Assembly: GCA_033807695.1 (NCBI GenBank)
Contig: CM066305.1
Location: 2,294,001 to 2,358,000, forward strand
Origin: Daedaleopsis sinensis
Taxonomy: Eukaryota; Basidiomycota; Agaricomycetes; Polyporales; Polyporaceae
Length of the DNA: 64,000 bases
Direction of reading: 5' to 3'
The notes under the pieces were generated by a model that was given only the letters and a program-made list of their open reading frames with translations, was not told where the DNA came from and searched no databases. Below are positions 59,622 to 64,000 of this stretch, one piece after another; position 1 is the stretch's first letter, and each line of letters starts with the position of its first letter. Made by a program: the position numbers and the translations under genes.

Positions 59622-62600
59622 ATGAGCTCAGTCTGTCCGCCTATTCACCCCGGCGCTACCGTCCTCAGAGAACATGACGCAGTGCCGCCTCCAGCGGCAA
59701 CCGGTACGTTTCCGTCCTTGTTCAACTGCAATGCACAGATATGAAACATTCGCCCGCCCACTTAGTGGCTCTGTCTCCTGCACCCCGCCCGAGCCTTGTA
59801 CGCCGCGATACAGACCAGATTCTCTCCTACTACCAGTCCGAACACGCTGGACGGCATTCAGAATACGACGCTGACTACGCGTCGGCTCCCACCGACATTT
59901 ACGAACCACCCTCTCAGACTCCAACCACGACGACGACCCCTTACGAGCACCCGCATTCAGGCCCCCGTATTCGTCAGCACTCCTCGTCTGCGTCGGACTC
60001 GTCTCACTATTCTGAGTCCGACGACTCCGCATCTGTCGCCACGCCGGCGAACTCATTATCCACGTTTGAGTTTGAGTCTACTCCCCCCCGCAGGAGTCCT
60101 CCTATGATAACGTCGAAACAAACCACGGCCAGCCACGCGCATGGCGACTCAGCCCGGCACTCCCGGCGACCCAGTGTGCCCTCTGAGGGCGGTGCGGATA
60201 GGCGTAGGGTCGCCATTGTGGAGATGGACCGGGACCCGCCCACAACAGCCTCGCGGTCCATTGCGCGTAAAAGCAGCAAAGGTCTCGATGGCAAGTCCTC
60301 TCTCGACCCTTCCTCCTCCTCCGGCCCCGCGTCCGCCCAGATGGTCGGCTGCACAACACTCTTCTCCCGACGCGGCCTGCATATAGGCGGCTTGGCGCTC
60401 GTCGCGCCTCCAGACGCGTCTCCGAAGGCCTACACCAATCTCACACCACCATCTACTGCTCCCGTCTCGTCTGGCGGCGCTCACCCTCCGCCGTCTGCCT
60501 TCGCGCCCTCGCACACACGCTCGGCTTCAGAAGCTGTCAACACGTCCGGAAGCAAATCCCGTCTTCACCATAAATCCTCCAGGGACGTCGGCATCGTTGG
60601 TCTCAGCTCCGCCTCCACGGCGTCGACGACCGAGAGCTTGGGTCCCGCCAGCCCCTCCTCCTCCGAGTACGGGGACTACGCGCACTGCGAAAGCCTTGGC
60701 GTACCGATCTTCCAGACCCCCGCAAAGAGTCGTTCACCGTCTCCCGGTGCCGCGACGCCTGACCTCTCCGACACGAGCAGCGCCAGCGCGTTCCGCTCTC
60801 CACACCAGCGCCTTCTATCCACGCCGATCTTCAGTATGGAAGATGGGATCACCACCCCTGGAATCGGGGAAGGCAAGGACATACAGCAGCCCGTTGTGGG
60901 TCCAGTCATCGTCGGGCTCTCTCCGGAGCTGCTGCACGGCGCTGCGTCGCTCGGAGGGGTGCGGACATCTGCGCCTGCATGCCCGTCGCCTTCGGTACAG
61001 TCTCCAACCTCCTCATCTCCGTCATATCACAGTTCGTCTTCCTCAAGTTCTTCTGTGTTTTTCCCATCTCCGTATCTCCACTACCATCCCGGCATCCATG
61101 CGACCGCCGGCCCCCTCCCGCCTCCTCCCCGGTCTATATTTGACCGTGATGCGACGAGTGCTGCGCCTCCCAGGCCGCCTCGTTACCGCACTCCATTGCC
61201 ATCTGGTGCGCGGCGCGACATTGATGCTATCAAGGAGGCGTTGCAGCTGCCCCAGTCCGTCTCGGCCAAGCTAGCGGCACGGACGCCTCCGGAGTCAGAC
61301 AAGCGGCTTGTCAGCGAGTCGACGGAGTCCACGATTTCTCGGCTGGAGAGCAGTGGGGAGAACCGGAGTCAAGAGTCAGCGTATAGCCAGGAGGAGGACA
61401 CAGAGTACGTGGCACGTTTATTTTGGGCGCGCAGAGAGTTGACCAGATTGTTTGGATAGACCGTCCGTCAAGCTTGTCGCTACACATACCCGCGAAGGCG
61501 CGTTCCCTCCGTCGAAGATCATCTCTCCTACTCGCGACAATCAGTCTGAGCAGCAAGAGGCTACATCACTACATTCGGACACTCGGCCAACTGTGGTCAT
61601 CGAGCAGGACGAACCAGCGGAGGATGAGAAGGAGCCATCACGGAGACCGGGCCTCGAGCTACATCGGGAAAGCAGCTGGGTGAGTCTCAGTCAGGAGCAT
61701 CTCAATCGCCGGTCGTACCATAGTGGCGACCCGCGCACCCTTTCCGTCATCTCCGTCTCGCGCTCCCCCTCGTCCGTCTCGCAAGCATCGTCCTCCTCCA
61801 GCGTGTCTCATCTGCCGTCACTTCCTCCGAAGAGCATCCGTCATAGTCATGGATCAGACGACGAGAAGCCTCCGGCCGGACTTGCCCCAAGCGCGTTCAA
61901 GGCGTTGACGAACCTCAAGCGATTCTCCTCATTACCACGCACGCCGTCCCATTCGTCCAGATCTAGCAAACGGTCGACGAGTCCCGATGCACGACGGTCG
62001 ATGTCACCCCCTCCTCCCCCCGTACTTGTACAGCTGCCTCCCCGAAGACGTGTTATCCCGAAGGTCAAATATTCGCATGCCTGGCCCCCGGCTATGGACT
62101 GTGTGGATGTAGTGAGCCTAAGGGGGGCTGGAGAACGCGCGCGGGGATACGCGCAGAAGATCAACGAGCTGACGATGTACGACTGTGGGTTGCGGGAGTG
62201 GATGGCGACGCAATCTCGTGTTCCAGGTATGTGGGGGGTGTGCGTTGTGTCCCCGACGGCTTGGCTCACCTGTGTTCACAGCGTCACATCCTCGTACGCA
62301 GTCTCAGCGCACTGCCCACCAGGAAGATATACTTCCTGTACCCCTGGAACTCGGCGGTATGGCACCTCAGATCAGGCATGTCTCACATGGTTCCATGGCC
62401 TCCGAAATGACGTTCCCCGTTCGCGCCGATGCATACACGGCGACCGATCTCTCCACCCGCCCGACCGAGGCACCCCCTACCACGGCCCCGCCCGCCATCC
62501 TCCCATACCCCTCTCTCGCGCAAGCCCAGCTCCAGCGCGCCCCCGCACGCCAGTCGCTCCTGCTCTCCCCGACCAAGTCTCTGCAGATGCAGCTCCCGCT

Positions 62601-63222
62601 CCCGGGCACGAAGAGCGCCGGCACGGGCTTCTTCGCGTCGCTCGGGCGCAAGACGAGCATCCGCAAAGACCGGGGCGGCGGCCTCCTCTCGAGCAGCCCC
62701 CAGTCGCCCACGAAGCTCCTCACGAAGCAGCGCCCCCCCGCCATCGCCGCCACGCAGTCCAGCCCCATGCCCTCGCGCCCCCCTCCCACGCCCGTCGCGC
62801 CGTCCGTGCCCGGCGGGCCGCGCGCCGCCCCCGGACACATCCAGCGCGCGAAGACGTTCTCGGTCGGCGCGCCGACCGCGCCCCCGGGGCCCCCTAGCCC
62901 GCCGAAGACCGAGAGCCCGCCGAGCACGAGCGCGAGCCAGGCGCAGCGCCAGAGCACGGCGCCCGCGCGCCGCCCGTCGCTCTTCGCGCGTGCGCGCGGG
63001 GGGCACACGTCCGTGATCCCGACGCCGGCGGGGAGCAAGGCGGCGGGCATGGGCATGGGCATGGACCGCGCGTTCGAGCAGCAGGTGGACCGGCTCGCGG
63101 ACCTGCTGCCGCATGCGGACCGTGCGGTGCTCGCGGGGTACCTGCGCCGCGCGGGCGAGGACATCCTCGCGATCGGGCAGTACTTGGAGGATGAGAAGAA
63201 CGGGACGCTGCGCAGGGACTGA
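59622..63222 (+). CDS. Large Ser/Pro-rich protein with C-terminal UBA/CUE-like helices, unidentified
   Basis: The first exon probably starts at 59622 (MSSVCPPIHPGATVLREHDA) and joins by a 62-nt intron to VALSPAPRPSLVRRDTDQIL; an alternative acceptor gives a 35-nt intron, and the ORF could also start at 59741. The body is over 1000 residues of Ser, Pro, Thr and Arg-rich sequence with many SPxR and RxxS sites, interrupted by introns at about 61407 and 62227. Short ordered blocks are VKYSHAWPPAMDCVDVVSLR and YAQKINELTMYDCGLREWMA. The last 50 residues (FEQQVDRLADLLPHADRAVL to EDEKNGTLRRD) form three predicted helices with a DxLL and LxxYLxxAG..ILAIxxYLE pattern like UBA or CUE domains, hence possible ubiquitin binding. 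I do not recognise the whole protein; signalling or polarity roles are possible. Confidence 0.75.
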
Positions 63223-63569
63223 GCGCGCGGCTTCGTCGACTGCCGTGGATGGCGGTGTTAATGTTTGGTGTTTACTTAACTTTATGATGAGCTGGCTTGT
63301 CGCATACGCGACGGCGACCATCGTTAGGTTGTTCTCGTCCCTCGCTGTATATCATCCCTCGATTTCCTGTTTACAGATCACGCCTTGTTTCACGTTTTGA
63401 TACACGTCGATACTGCACATGCTAGCATACGGACTGATTCCTTCCTTACGATACATCACAACTTCACGCGAGGTAATGTACGTATACCGCTCGTTCCAAT
63501 TGTACTACCAGCGCACCTGAATCCATAGACATCTTGCATCTTGCATCCATGTTGCGATGCTCGAGATCC
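63223..63569. other. Intergenic between convergent genes at the right edge
   Basis: T-rich 3' UTR sequence; I see no gene. Confidence 0.5.
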
Positions 63570-64000
63570 TCATCCCATCGGCACACTCGCTGGCTTGAAC
63601 TTCGGACCGGCTCGTTTGCTGGAGGACTGTCCAAATGCTGCAGGATCCGTGGCCGGTAGGTTCTGGGTTCAATGAAGACGACGAGCGTATCCACTCACCT
63701 CGCGACTGTGTAGATGCGCTAGGGCCTCGTTGCATCGCTCCGGCGAAGCCACTATCGCGGTGATTGCCATGACGTGCTCGAGCAACCCCGGTCTGCGCCA
63801 GCAAATTCTCCACTTCCGCAGTGCTGTCCGAATGGTCGGACCGCGTCGTGCTCACGCTCGTCCTAAAGGAGCCGTCCATTGTGGTGAACGGCTGCCTCTG
63901 TGCGGGTTGTCGACCTCGTGTATGCGTGGAAGCTGGCTGGGGCTGTCTCCAGCCAGAGCCTGACTGCGTGCCGAGGGGCACCCCGTTCATCGTGCGATTG
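63570..64000 (-). CDS. Unidentified protein, N-terminus beyond right edge
   Basis: The last two exons are visible. The upstream one holds TMDGSFRTSVSTTRSDHSDS and AEVENLLAQTGVARARHGNH, then MQRGPSASTQSR. After an intron (donor GTGAGT, acceptor TGCAG) the end reads FGQSSSKRAGPKFKPASVPM and a stop at 63570. The composition is Ser/Arg/Gln-rich and probably disordered. The Met at 63990 is only 10 bases from the edge and may be internal. I do not recognise the protein. Confidence 0.5.

Noticed and set aside
62383..63321. 312-codon minus-strand ORF, Arg-rich
   Set aside because: It is the GC-rich antisense shadow of the Ser/Pro-rich gene; composition alone explains it.

Overview
The window is a stretch of nuclear chromosome from a filamentous basidiomycete, most likely an Agaricomycete (a polypore-like wood decayer is plausible but not shown). 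The evidence is the many short GT-AG introns of about 50-65 nt, almost every gene being broken into several exons, moderately high GC, a nuclear tRNA-Ile with an anticodon-loop intron, and a set of eukaryotic housekeeping genes. There is no bacterial, viral, CRISPR or intact transposon signature.

Layout: (1) 1-6 kb: serine carboxypeptidase S10 (cut by the left edge), divergent NOP58, an unidentified gene, tRNA-Ile. (2) 6-17 kb: EAF-type elongation factor, Srk1/Rck2-type kinase, a probable mitochondrial small protein, GINS subunit PSF3, V-ATPase assembly factor PKR1, TFIIIC subunit TFC1, and a five-exon RPL29 (eL29) gene that a plain ORF scan misses. (3) 17.3-19.7 kb: gene-poor. (4) 19.7-27 kb: SSU72 phosphatase with a long N-terminal extension, 1-Cys peroxiredoxin, proteasome alpha2, a small Zn2Cys6 regulator. 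(5) 29.4-35.7 kb: aldehyde dehydrogenase with one outsize intron, and a Ser-rich unidentified protein. (6) 35.7-39 kb: gene-poor. (7) 39-50 kb: proteasome alpha6, COX15 and BOLA3 head to head, an NCBP3-like RNA-binding protein, KRR1, and a large Q/P/RGG-rich protein. (8) 50-64 kb: a glycogen-binding-domain protein with internal repeats, an EFM6-like methyltransferase, a degenerate kinase-like gene, a LEU1-type isopropylmalate isomerase, a large Ser/Pro-rich protein with a UBA/CUE-like tail, and an unidentified gene cut by the right edge.

Many genes serve RNA and ribosome production (NOP58, KRR1, RPL29, TFC1, EAF, SSU72, NCBP3-like) or protein turnover (two alpha subunits of the 20S proteasome). 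Several sit in divergent pairs sharing 200-500 bp promoters. No obvious new multi-gene system is present. The most unusual signals are in gene structure: an apparent single-nucleotide exon in KRR1, a 12-nt exon in RPL29, two probable GC-AG introns, a coding first exon consisting only of ATG in proteasome alpha6, and a TTACGCGT element at a similar distance upstream of both proteasome genes. All exon joins were made by eye from reading frame, splice signals and family similarity.
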